A stretch of 8,541 nt of DNA, taken from Candidatus Nanoarchaeia archaeon. Lineage in GTDB: Archaea; Nanobdellota; Nanobdellia; Tiddalikarchaeales; Tiddalikarchaeaceae. The notes below the pieces were generated by a model. That model did not search any database and was not told where the DNA came from. It saw only the letters and a list, made by a program, of their open reading frames with translations. Positions 1 to 6,375 of this stretch are shown piece after piece (the stretch's first letter is position 1; every line of letters starts with the position of its first letter). The stretch covers positions 1 through 8,541 of the forward strand of contig JAQVLH010000040.1 of assembly GCA_028704265.1 (NCBI GenBank). Direction: 5' to 3'. The translations under genes were made by a program, and so were the position numbers.

Positions 1-481
1 ATGAAAATAATATGCAAAAAAATAATACTCTTAAATTGTTCATTACTATTGTTTGAAATAATTCATTATTTTGAACAATGTTGCCTGAAACTATTGATTG
101 CATTGCAGATATTTCATTTATTTGTTCTTGAAACGCAACATTAAATGCCCAATCTGGCAAAAAACAAAACCATAAAATGCATGAAATTGTAAATCCTAAA
201 AATAAGAAAAAAAATGCGCTAATTATATCTATATTATTTTTAAAAATTGGCTGTTTTTGCTCAAGTAAACGTATGGATAATAATTCCTCATCTTTTAGCA
301 AAGTTGTAAATAATGGAATTGCTGCTAATGTTGTTAAAAAAATAGAAAAAAGACTTGCATTGTTTGGAAAAATATAAATTGACAATAAAATCCCTACACT
401 TGAAAAAATTATTCCTAAAAAAAATAAATACCAGCTATTTTTTCTAACTTCATAAGGAGTAATTAAACTTTCTAAAACCAT
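1..481 (-). CDS. SpoIIM-like (DUF95) integral membrane protein, 3' part missing
   Basis: The frame is open from an ATG at 481 to the left edge and gives 160 residues, so the C-terminal part is missing. Hydrophobic segments lie at about residues 18-38, 44-62, 85-108 and from 150 onward. The opening (MVLESLITPYEVRKNSW), followed by a membrane pair and, near residues 147-160, an NNLRVLFF segment, resembles archaeal proteins annotated as stage II sporulation protein M. Those are usually about 190-200 residues, so roughly 30-40 would lie outside. Archaea do not sporulate, so the name only reflects homology and the function in archaea is unknown. The start follows the stop of the Orc1/Cdc6 gene by one base and has a well-spaced GAGG, so the two are probably co-transcribed and translated in sequence. 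The family call rests on recalled sequence pattern and is good but not certain. Confidence 0.72.
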   Translation of the reverse strand, partial: MVLESLITPYEVRKNSWYLFFLGIIFSSVGILLSIYIFPNNASLFSIFLTTLAAIPLFTTLLKDEELLSIRLLEQKQPIFKNNIDIISAFFFLFLGFTISCILWFCFLPDWAFNVAFQEQINEISAMQSIVSGNIVQNNELFQTIVMNNLRVLFFCILFS

Positions 482-482
482 T

Positions 483-1544
483 TTATTGCCTCAAAAAAAT
501 TTTTCTGCTTTTACCCCTAAAACCTTGCCCAGTATCTTCTGTTTTAATAAATTCTAATGTTTCTAAGCGGTTCAAATATTTTCTGAATGTTCTTAAACTA
601 ACATCCTTGTTTGATGCAATAAAAAGCTCATATAATTCCCCTGTTATTATTCCATTATGATTTTTTAATAAATCAAGCATTGCTCTTTCATGATCTTCTA
701 AATCTTTAGCTAAATCACTTTTAATTGATTTTCTTAATGTGCCTATTGCAGATAAAACATGCTCTTTTTTTATTTTCTTGCTGGCTTCACTTGCAGCAAT
801 CCTTCCAGATTTTAATAATAACGAAATTCCAAGCCTTAAATCTTTATTTTCAAAACAATAATCAACTGCTTCATTCAAAGCCTCTTCTTCAAACACGTTT
901 GGATAGAAAGCATATTTTACTCTTTCAGATAAAATATCACTAATTTGTTCATAATTATATTCTTTAAAATCTAAATTTTCAATATTTAATCTTGAAATTA
1001 ATCTTGAATCAATTTTTTTTAAAAAATCAGAATAATTGGAAATAAGTATTATCTCTATTTTCCTGCCCAATCCTTCAACTAAAGGATAAATAAAATCCAT
1101 ATCTTTTGCCTTATCAATTTCATCAAAAATTATTACTATCCCTTTTTTTCCTTCAATTTTTTTAATAATATTTCTTACTATTTCATCAGTGCTTACTCCT
1201 TTTCTTGGGAAAGGAACTCCAAAAAATTTGCTTAATTCAACAAAAACGCTATGATATGTTGAGCATTTCCAATTATTTATATAGCAAGGTATTACTTCAT
1301 TGCTTGTTTCTTTTAAATCATTTAAAATAAATTTTACAGTTAATGTTTTTCCTATACCTGGCTTTCCTGTTATAAAAATATTTGTCGGTTTTTTATCAAA
1401 AAACATCGGCTTAATACTATCAGCAATTCTCCTCATCTCATAATCCCTATTTTTAACACTATCTGGAATATAATCAAAATCTAAAATGTTTTCATCAATA
1501 AATAATGTCTGATCACTTGACAATAAATCATTAAATAAAGACAT
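483..1544 (-). CDS. Orc1/Cdc6-family replication initiator (AAA+ ATPase)
   Basis: This 353-residue protein is an archaeal origin-binding and helicase-loading ATPase. The P-loop GKPGIGKT is at residues 60-67 and the Walker B VIIFDEIDK at 137-145, with acidic D141 and E142. A sensor 1-like ISN lies at 168-170, an arginine-rich SRLISRL at 180-186 could supply the arginine finger, and DLRLGISLLL at 235-244 fits sensor 2 and the lid. Residues from about 280 on form a winged helix, with a likely recognition helix in LRTFRKYLNRLETL. Archaeal members are usually about 380-420 residues, so this one is on the short side. ATG 1544 is supported by a TATA box 28-29 bases upstream. The SpoIIM-like gene follows after one base. 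A general AAA+ ATPase is the alternative, but the winged helix and the opening (MSLFNDLLSS...LFIDENILDFDYIP) favour Orc1/Cdc6. Confidence 0.9.
   Translation of the reverse strand: MSLFNDLLSSDQTLFIDENILDFDYIPDSVKNRDYEMRRIADSIKPMFFDKKPTNIFITGKPGIGKTLTVKFILNDLKETSNEVIPCYINNWKCSTYHSVFVELSKFFGVPFPRKGVSTDEIVRNIIKKIEGKKGIVIIFDEIDKAKDMDFIYPLVEGLGRKIEIILISNYSDFLKKIDSRLISRLNIENLDFKEYNYEQISDILSERVKYAFYPNVFEEEALNEAVDYCFENKDLRLGISLLLKSGRIAASEASKKIKKEHVLSAIGTLRKSIKSDLAKDLEDHERAMLDLLKNHNGIITGELYELFIASNKDVSLRTFRKYLNRLETLEFIKTEDTGQGFRGKSRKIFLRQ
489..492 (-). promoter_or_regulatory. Shine-Dalgarno of the SpoIIM-like gene
   Basis: The minus strand reads GAGG here, 7 bases before the ATG at 481, inside the last codons of the Orc1/Cdc6 gene. 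It matches the archaeal 16S anti-Shine-Dalgarno core at ideal spacing. No other start in the window has a comparable site. This supports both the chosen start and translation as the second gene of an operon. Confidence 0.65.
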
Positions 1545-1567
1545 AATATTAAAGGAAGTTTTAAAAG

Positions 1568-1580
1568 TTTAAATACTTTC
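1568..1580 (-). promoter_or_regulatory. BRE/TATA promoter of the Orc1/Cdc6 gene
   Basis: The minus strand reads GAAAGTATTTAAAC. The purine-rich GAAAG fits a B-recognition element and TTTAAA (1573-1568) a TATA box. Its first T is 29 bases from the ATG, which predicts a leaderless transcript starting at or next to the start codon. The box is flanked by the inverted arms AAAGT (1564-1568) and ACTTT (1575-1579), which might form an operator; short AT-rich arms like these can arise by chance. Confidence 0.6.
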
Positions 1581-1582
1581 CC

Positions 1583-2287
1583 CTAATCAAATAATTTAAA
1601 TTTTAAAAGATAATAAACAGCTTTTAAACCATCAATTATTGTTATTTTTTTGCCTTCTTTAAATCCTCTTGAATAATAATTTATTGGGACTTCAATAATT
1701 TTAAAATTGTTTTTTAATATTTTTGAAGTAATTTCCGGTTCAAATTCAAACCTTTTAGATTTTAAATTTAATTTATTATAAACCTCTCTTGTAAAAACTT
1801 TATAGCAAGTTTCCATGTCAGTCAAATTAGAATTATATAAAAAATTTGTAAAACCTGTTAAAAATCTATTTCCTATAGTATGAAGACTGTATGTAAGCTT
1901 ATCATCTTTTAAATGCCCTTTATTGGATTTAAATCTTGAACCATATACTACTTTAGCTTTATTTTCTAGCAAAGGAATTAATAATTTAGGGTAATCTTTT
2001 GGTTCATACTCTAAATCCGCATCTTGTATTAGTAAAATATCTCCTTTGCTTGCTTTTAATCCAGTTATTACTGCAGCACCTTTACCTTCATTTTGTTTTT
2101 TTAATATTACTTTAAATCCTTTTTTTTTAGAATATTTTTTTAAAATCTCCCTTGATTTATCATGACTTCCATCATCAATTAAAATTATCTCTTTTTTAAT
2201 TTTTAATTTTACATCACTTATTTTTTTTATAATTTTTTCCAAAGTTTTATCTTCATTATATATTGGAATGATTATTGATAACTTCAT
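1583..2287 (-). CDS. GT2-family glycosyltransferase, dolichol-phosphate sugar synthase-like
   Basis: This 234-residue GT-A protein is of the kind that moves a sugar from a nucleotide donor to a polyprenyl/dolichyl phosphate at the inner membrane face. The N-terminal strand SIIIPIYNE (4-12) and IDDGS (37-41) bind the nucleotide. QDADLEY (88-94) carries the metal-binding DxD. TDMETCYKVF (156-165) and FEFEPEITSKI (180-190) are typical of the DPM1/AglJ-like branch, as is the ending EVPINYYSRGFKEGKK. There is no C-terminal membrane segment, so it is probably peripheral. The start has a TATA box 28 bases upstream. The donor sugar (mannose, glucose or another) cannot be read from sequence. It may feed the GT-C-like protein at 3899-5125, which is of a class that often uses lipid-linked sugars; that link is inference. 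Confidence 0.88.
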   Translation of the reverse strand: MKLSIIIPIYNEDKTLEKIIKKISDVKLKIKKEIILIDDGSHDKSREILKKYSKKKGFKVILKKQNEGKGAAVITGLKASKGDILLIQDADLEYEPKDYPKLLIPLLENKAKVVYGSRFKSNKGHLKDDKLTYSLHTIGNRFLTGFTNFLYNSNLTDMETCYKVFTREVYNKLNLKSKRFEFEPEITSKILKNNFKIIEVPINYYSRGFKEGKKITIIDGLKAVYYLLKFKLFD

Positions 2288-2309
2288 AGAAAATTAAATC
2301 CCATTATTA

Positions 2310-2315
2310 TTTAAA
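2310..2315 (-). promoter_or_regulatory. TATA box of the GT2 gene
   Basis: TTTAAA lies in the 31-base gap between the methyltransferase and GT2 genes, with its first T 28 bases before the ATG at 2287. GT2 can therefore be transcribed on its own and leaderless, even though it follows the methyltransferase gene closely on the same strand. Confidence 0.5.
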
Positions 2316-2318
2316 AAA

Positions 2319-2933
2319 TTATTTTATTAATTTTGAAAGCCTAAATTCTCCAAATTGTTCTTTTTTTATTCCTTTTTCTTTTCTTATTATTTTTGTTAAA
2401 GTTTGAAGTATTATTCCTTTTGGATAAATTAAAACCCCATTAACTTTCATTTGATTAATAAGATTTGTTGGAGTTTCATCTAAAGCTCCAAAAATTATTA
2501 TTCTATCATAAGGAGCTTTATCTGAATAACCTTTTAAGCCATTGCCTAAAATTAACTCAACATTTGAATAATTTTTAAGATTAATTTTTGCTTTATTATA
2601 TAATTCTTTATCTAATTCAATACTTATTACTTTGCCTTTTTTTCCAACAATTTCTGAAAGTATTGCTGTTGAATAACCGCTTCCCGTTCCTACTTCATAA
2701 ATAATATTACCTTCTTTTGGATTAAGAATGTCTATAAAAAAAAGTGTTGTTGAAAGCTGATTCATTGATTCATTTTTATTTAATGGTAAAGAAACATCAT
2801 CATAAGCTAAATTTTTTAAATAATCTGGCAAAAAATCCTCCCTTCTTATTTTTTTAAAAGCTTTTAAAACTTCATCATTCTTAATAAGTTTTTCATCTTT
2901 CAGCGTATCTAATAATATTTGTTTATCTTTCAA
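2319..2933 (-). CDS. PCMT-family methyltransferase (protein-L-isoaspartate O-methyltransferase-like)
   Basis: With the TTG start at 2933 this is a 204-residue SAM-dependent methyltransferase. Canonical members methylate L-isoaspartyl residues to start repair of aged proteins. The SAM motif YEVGTGSGYSTAILSEIVG is at residues 79-97, SIELD at 104-108 follows as the acidic ribose-binding strand, and a GNG (130-132) stands where GDG is usual. APYDRIIIFGALDETP (140-155) and VLIYPKG (167-173) match the family. The substrate motif normally read as TISQP is SMNQL here (56-60), losing the usual serine and proline. The longest reading starts at a TTG at 2954 and adds seven residues, but that codon falls between the predicted TATA box (2962-2967) and the predicted transcription start near 2939. 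An ATT at 2939 is a further possibility. Opening at KDKQILLDTLK fits the family's usual N-terminus. The fold is clear; substrate is less sure. Confidence 0.82.
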   Translation of the reverse strand: MKDKQILLDTLKDEKLIKNDEVLKAFKKIRREDFLPDYLKNLAYDDVSLPLNKNESMNQLSTTLFFIDILNPKEGNIIYEVGTGSGYSTAILSEIVGKKGKVISIELDKELYNKAKINLKNYSNVELILGNGLKGYSDKAPYDRIIIFGALDETPTNLINQMKVNGVLIYPKGIILQTLTKIIRKEKGIKKEQFGEFRLSKLIK

Positions 2934-2961
2934 TTCAATTATTACTAATACCAAAAGTTTT

Positions 2962-2967
2962 TTTAAA
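2962..2967. promoter_or_regulatory. Shared palindromic TATA box for the divergent methyltransferase and pyrophosphatase genes
   Basis: TTTAAA here is its own reverse complement. Rightward, its first T is 28 bases from the pyrophosphatase ATG at 2990. Leftward, the same spacing falls on 2939, just before the TTG at 2933. No second equally placed box is evident for either gene. The flanks are purine-rich on each reading strand, as expected for B-recognition elements. Confidence 0.55.
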
Positions 2968-2989
2968 CCTTTTTTATTAGATAAATTAC

Positions 2990-3907
2990 ATGACAGATAT
3001 AATAATTATAGGGCACAAAAACCAAGATTTGGATAGTGTTGCAAGCAGCATAGCTTATGCTGAACTAAAAAAAGCTTTAGGAATTGATTGTGAAGCTTTT
3101 GTTTTTGGAAAAATAGATGATGAAACAAAATTTATTCTTGATAAATTTAAAATTAAAATCCCGAAAACGATTGATTCTTTAATTGGAAAAAAGGTTATAC
3201 TTGTGGATCATTGCGCTAACTGCCAAATGGCTGACGGATTTGAAGGCGCTGAAATAATTGAAATAATAGATCATCACAATATGGCAGGAGATATTAAAAC
3301 TTCTAAACCTATAAAATATCATTGTGAACCTTTAGGTTCAACTTCAACAATTATTGCAAAGTATTATTTTGATGAAGGTATAAAAATAAATGAAAATATT
3401 GCTAAATTATTATTAGCTGCAATGATTAGTGATATGGATTTATTTAAATCACCTACAACAACTAATATTGATTTAAAAATTAAAGATAAATTAAATGAAA
3501 TTGCTAAATTAGATATTGAAAAATTAGGAATTGAAATGTTTAAAGCTAAAAGCAATATTGATAAAAAAACTGATGAAGAATTAATGAATGATGACTCAAA
3601 AGAGTTTGAATTGCCAAGAGCAACTAAGGCTTTAATTTCTCAAATTAAATTAATGGAGCTTGATTCATTTATAAAAAACAGGAAAACTTCAATGATGAAA
3701 TTAATGGAATCAAAATTAAATAATTATGGATTAATTATTGTTATAGTAACTGATTTAATTAAAGAAGGAAGCGAATTAATAGCTGTTGGAAAAACTGACA
3801 TGGTTGAAGAAGCTATGAAAATTAGGCTAAAAAATAATTCAGCATATATTCCAGGATTATTAAGCAGAAAAAAACAAGTAATTCCTCCTTTAATGGAACT
3901 AAAATAA
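2990..3907 (+). CDS. ppaC: Manganese-dependent inorganic pyrophosphatase (family II, DHH/DHHA2)
   Basis: This 305-residue cytosolic enzyme hydrolyses pyrophosphate to phosphate, pulling nucleic acid and sugar-nucleotide synthesis forward. The metal ligands sit almost exactly as in the Bacillus subtilis enzyme: H9, D13 and D15 in GHKNQDLDS, D73 in LVDH, the DHH at 94-96, and D148 in ISDMDLFKSPT. The C-terminal DHHA2 domain has the phosphate-binding SRKKQVIPPL at 292-301, with K204 as the probable other substrate lysine. The length matches single-domain family II enzymes, without CBS inserts. Odd points are Q12 where the family has proline (NPD) and a CANC cysteine pair at 75-78 after the VDH. 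The transcript should be leaderless. The last 9 bases overlap the 3' end of the GT-C-like gene on the other strand. Another DHH phosphoesterase is possible but unlikely given SRKKQ. Confidence 0.92.
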   Translation: MTDIIIIGHKNQDLDSVASSIAYAELKKALGIDCEAFVFGKIDDETKFILDKFKIKIPKTIDSLIGKKVILVDHCANCQMADGFEGAEIIEIIDHHNMAGDIKTSKPIKYHCEPLGSTSTIIAKYYFDEGIKINENIAKLLLAAMISDMDLFKSPTTTNIDLKIKDKLNEIAKLDIEKLGIEMFKAKSNIDKKTDEELMNDDSKEFELPRATKALISQIKLMELDSFIKNRKTSMMKLMESKLNNYGLIIVIVTDLIKEGSELIAVGKTDMVEEAMKIRLKNNSAYIPGLLSRKKQVIPPLMELK

Positions 3908-5125
3908 AGTAATTAAATAATTCATAATATTAGATTGTATATTCCAAAAATAAAAATTTTGGCTTATTAAAGTAATTATTATTGAAATTATTAAAAAAGC
4001 AATAAAAAAATTTTGCTTTTTTATTTTTTCATAATTTTTAGCAAAAGGAACTGATAGCAAGCAAATTAGATATAATTCTAATCTTGGGCCAAAACACCAA
4101 TCCCCAAAAGGTATATACCAAGCGCCAAATAATAATAATGTAATTATAAAAAATATTAAAATAAATCTTATTTCTATAGCTTTTTCAAACAAATTTTTTA
4201 TAGAATAAAATAAAATAGGACTATAACAAATTATTCCAAAAAAAACAACCCACATACCAATTAATGGATTATTTGAAAAACCTGAAAAAGATGAATCAGA
4301 AAGAATAAAGTAACTATAAACTGTTGAATAGCCTGTTGACATTATTGAGCCAAATAATATTTGGTTATAAATCATTCCTGGCATTGCTGTAATTAATGCG
4401 CATAATGCCAAAATTATTGCCGCTTTTTTATTTTTAAAAATCAAATATAATCCTATTACTCCTGGAAAAATTAATAATACTATTTTTGTTAAAAATAAAT
4501 AGCCAAATAATAATCCTGAAAATGCAATATACTTATAATCTTTTTTCATTAAAAATAATTTAAAATAATAAAAACCTGAAAATATTAACAATGCTGCTAA
4601 AATATCTGACCAAAAAGTCTGCGAATAGGTGAGTATTATTGTTGCAAATGCAAATATATAAGTTATTTGTTTTGAATTTTTTTCACTATCATATAATTTA
4701 GAAAATTTAAAAATATAAAAAAGCAAAATTATTGAAATTAAAATGTTAAAAAATACTAAAGAACTTAATTCTATAAATTCAGGAAAATTAAATAAATTTA
4801 TTATAAAAAAATAAGGCACTGCTAAAAATGACAAACCAGGAGGATAGGTGGGATAAACTGCATTAACACCTTGAGAAAAAGCATGGCGTTTGCATTCAAG
4901 AGTTGAGGATTCGTTTTGCTCAAACAACGATTTACATTCATTGAATATTTCAGTCTTGTTTAAACCGACTCCTTTTACTATTGATAATGTTACATCATAA
5001 TAATTATCACCCATTGTTGGCCAATCATGATTTAAGCCGTTAAAATGCAAAAATAATAAAAATGTATAACTAAAAAAAATTATTATTAAAAAATCATATT
5101 TTTTAATTAATTCTTTTAAGTCCAT
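3899..5125 (-). CDS. Polytopic membrane glycosyltransferase, GT-C/PMT-like
   Basis: This 408-residue protein has one N-terminal membrane segment (about 12-28), a roughly 65-residue external loop, then about eight to ten further hydrophobic segments. The loop begins HDWPTMGDNYYD, with acidic residues D40 and D44 where GT-C enzymes keep catalytic aspartates, and ends YPTYPPGLSFLAVPYF (91-106). Near the C-terminus GDWCFGPRLELYLICLLSVPF (341-361) matches the W-x-x-GPR-then-membrane pattern common in ArnT/PMT-like transferases. Such enzymes move sugars from lipid-linked donors to outside acceptors. The loop also holds two cysteines (C64, C78) and two N-glycosylation sequons (N56, N71), consistent with an external location. 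The start has a TATA box 29 bases upstream. I cannot assign the donor or acceptor; a non-catalytic GT-C homologue is possible. Confidence 0.7.
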   Translation of the reverse strand: MDLKELIKKYDFLIIIFFSYTFLLFLHFNGLNHDWPTMGDNYYDVTLSIVKGVGLNKTEIFNECKSLFEQNESSTLECKRHAFSQGVNAVYPTYPPGLSFLAVPYFFIINLFNFPEFIELSSLVFFNILISIILLFYIFKFSKLYDSEKNSKQITYIFAFATIILTYSQTFWSDILAALLIFSGFYYFKLFLMKKDYKYIAFSGLLFGYLFLTKIVLLIFPGVIGLYLIFKNKKAAIILALCALITAMPGMIYNQILFGSIMSTGYSTVYSYFILSDSSFSGFSNNPLIGMWVVFFGIICYSPILFYSIKNLFEKAIEIRFILIFFIITLLLFGAWYIPFGDWCFGPRLELYLICLLSVPFAKNYEKIKKQNFFIAFLIISIIITLISQNFYFWNIQSNIMNYLITLF

Positions 5126-5148
5126 AAAATAATAAAATGAAGAGTTAA

Positions 5149-5154
5149 TTTAAA
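5149..5154 (-). promoter_or_regulatory. TATA box of the GT-C-like gene
   Basis: TTTAAA on the minus strand has its first T 29 bases before the ATG at 5125, predicting a leaderless message. It lies 10 bases past the T tracts that should end the upstream DsbA-like transcript, so termination and re-initiation share the 68-base gap. Confidence 0.5.
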
Positions 5155-5163
5155 TAAATATTT

Positions 5164-5205
5164 AAAAAAAATAAAAAAAAGGAAAACTGCTAATTAGCAG
5201 CTTCC
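5164..5205 (-). terminator. Hairpin plus T-tract terminator of the DsbA-like gene
   Basis: On the minus strand GGAA (5205-5202) pairs with TTCC (5184-5181), and CTGCT (5200-5196) with AGCAG (5191-5187), around an AATT loop. T8-A-T8 (5180-5164) follows at once. The inner part, CTGCTAATTAGCAG, is a perfect 14-base palindrome. The upstream arm is made of the last two codons (Ser, Cys) and the stop region. Archaeal polymerase ends on T tracts alone, so the hairpin may instead protect the RNA 3' end. Confidence 0.65.
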
Positions 5206-6372
5206 TGTACTTGTTGCTAGTTCTAACTTGTCTATGCTCTCGCATCCTGCTAATGTAGAATGAAGGGTGCATAATACTGTTGAAGGGTCTTGGCCTGGGT
5301 TTGTAAACACATTATCAAAAATGTATGTTGGACTTGAACCTATTCCTAATTCATTTGTTAATGCAATATTAGCATCTAACAATTCTAATCCTAAACTTGA
5401 GTTTACACAATCCATTAAAGTAGTGTAATCAATACCTGCAATTTCTGCTGCTTTTGTTGTATTAAAATTACTGCTTATATGACTTAATATAAATTCTCCC
5501 CAATTAGCTGATAAATTCATTGCACAAATTTGAATCATGTCCAATTCTAATTCTGCGGGTCCATGCAAACTGCAATAATAATTATTATTTGATTTTAATT
5601 CGCATTTTAAAGCAGGATCATATTGTGCCCATTCAGCATCAGTGCATTCTAATCCGTATTGAGTTGCAGTTGCTGCATCTGCACAGATTGCATCATATTG
5701 TGTTTTAAGTTGAGAAACTGACAAATCCATTTCACTTTTTGATTGAACATCAACAATGTAATGGAAATTTAATTCAAAATCTGGTACTGTTTTTTTCAAA
5801 TTTATCATATTTGTTTGGGCTGGCGTTCCATAAGGGCATTGACTCATTACAAATAAATCAACTTTTGGAGTGCTTGATTCTTCTTTAGTTAAATCTTTTA
5901 TTCCTTGAGTTAATAATACATAATAATCCCCTGTTTTTTGTACCCAACCATATGTGGTATAATTTTCAAAAGCTGAAACGTTTTCAAAATTACTTGAAAC
6001 AAATATTGCAGGCAAACTAGTTATTCCTAATTCAGTTATTAACTGCTGTCCTTGAGCTGAATTTGAATCAATATTTTGTATAGTTACATTAAAATCTTGA
6101 GTTACTCTTGGTTCAACCCATGAATCATCACACAATACGCAAGTAGCATCATTTAATATAAATAATGTGGGCACTGTTTGAACAATAGTATCAATAGCAG
6201 TATTAGAAGTAATAACCGGCAAGTTAAAGTATAATACTGTTACTAATATTCCGGCAACAAATGCTGCAGGGATCTTCCAATCAATATAAGAAATATCACT
6301 AACAATTTCTTTTTCTGGAATTTTTGATATCTCTTTATTAACGACTTTTTTAGAAGCTTTTTTCTTAACCAT
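5194..6372 (-). CDS. Membrane-anchored protein with two thioredoxin-fold (DsbA-like) domains
   Basis: This 392-residue protein has a lysine-rich cytoplasmic N-terminus (1-33), one membrane segment at about 34-54 and a large external part low in lysine. The first thioredoxin-like domain carries CVLC at 78-81 and a cis-proline candidate in TSLPAIFV (P121). The second starts at VDLFVMSQCPYG, where the motif CPYG (179-182) has only one cysteine, and ends with GSSPTYIF (P348), again the cis-proline position. A CSLHG motif at 267-271 is typical of archaeal DsbA/GILT-like proteins with this single-cysteine motif. There are twelve cysteines in all, including C392 as the last residue, and a cysteine-containing stretch (about 210-266) before CSLHG looks like an insertion. 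The likely role is thiol-disulfide exchange on exported proteins. No VKOR or DsbB partner is in the window. It has its own promoter and a clear terminator. The direction of catalysis (oxidase, isomerase or reductase) cannot be told. Confidence 0.82.
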   Translation of the reverse strand: MVKKKASKKVVNKEISKIPEKEIVSDISYIDWKIPAAFVAGILVTVLYFNLPVITSNTAIDTIVQTVPTLFILNDATCVLCDDSWVEPRVTQDFNVTIQNIDSNSAQGQQLITELGITSLPAIFVSSNFENVSAFENYTTYGWVQKTGDYYVLLTQGIKDLTKEESSTPKVDLFVMSQCPYGTPAQTNMINLKKTVPDFELNFHYIVDVQSKSEMDLSVSQLKTQYDAICADAATATQYGLECTDAEWAQYDPALKCELKSNNNYYCSLHGPAELELDMIQICAMNLSANWGEFILSHISSNFNTTKAAEIAGIDYTTLMDCVNSSLGLELLDANIALTNELGIGSSPTYIFDNVFTNPGQDPSTVLCTLHSTLAGCESIDKLELATSTGSC

Positions 6373-6375
6373 AAG

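Noticed and set aside
177..377. Open frame on the plus strand in the left part of the window
   Set aside because: It lies antisense to the SpoIIM-like gene, has no promoter or recognisable motif, and the opposite frame gives a sensible membrane protein.
725..943. Short plus-strand open frame inside the Orc1/Cdc6 gene
   Set aside because: Fully contained in a well-supported gene on the other strand; composition is what a reverse frame of AT-rich DNA gives.
483..1544. Reading the AAA+ protein as part of a defence or NTPase-effector system
   Set aside because: The winged helix, the start sequence and the neighbourhood fit Orc1/Cdc6. No nuclease, toxin, reverse transcriptase or repeat array is near.
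1545..1582. Possible replication origin beside the initiator gene
   Set aside because: Only 38 bases are available, fully used by the promoter, and no repeated origin-box sequence is visible.
3364..3555. Minus-strand open frame inside the pyrophosphatase gene
   Set aside because: It is the reverse reading of conserved pyrophosphatase codons, with no start signals.
5161..5180. The A-rich run as a low-complexity repeat of its own
   Set aside because: It is better explained as the T tract that follows the DsbA-like gene's hairpin on the other strand.
5520..5708. Plus-strand open frame inside the DsbA-like gene
   Set aside because: Antisense to a protein with clear motifs; rich in His and Leu only because of frame effects.
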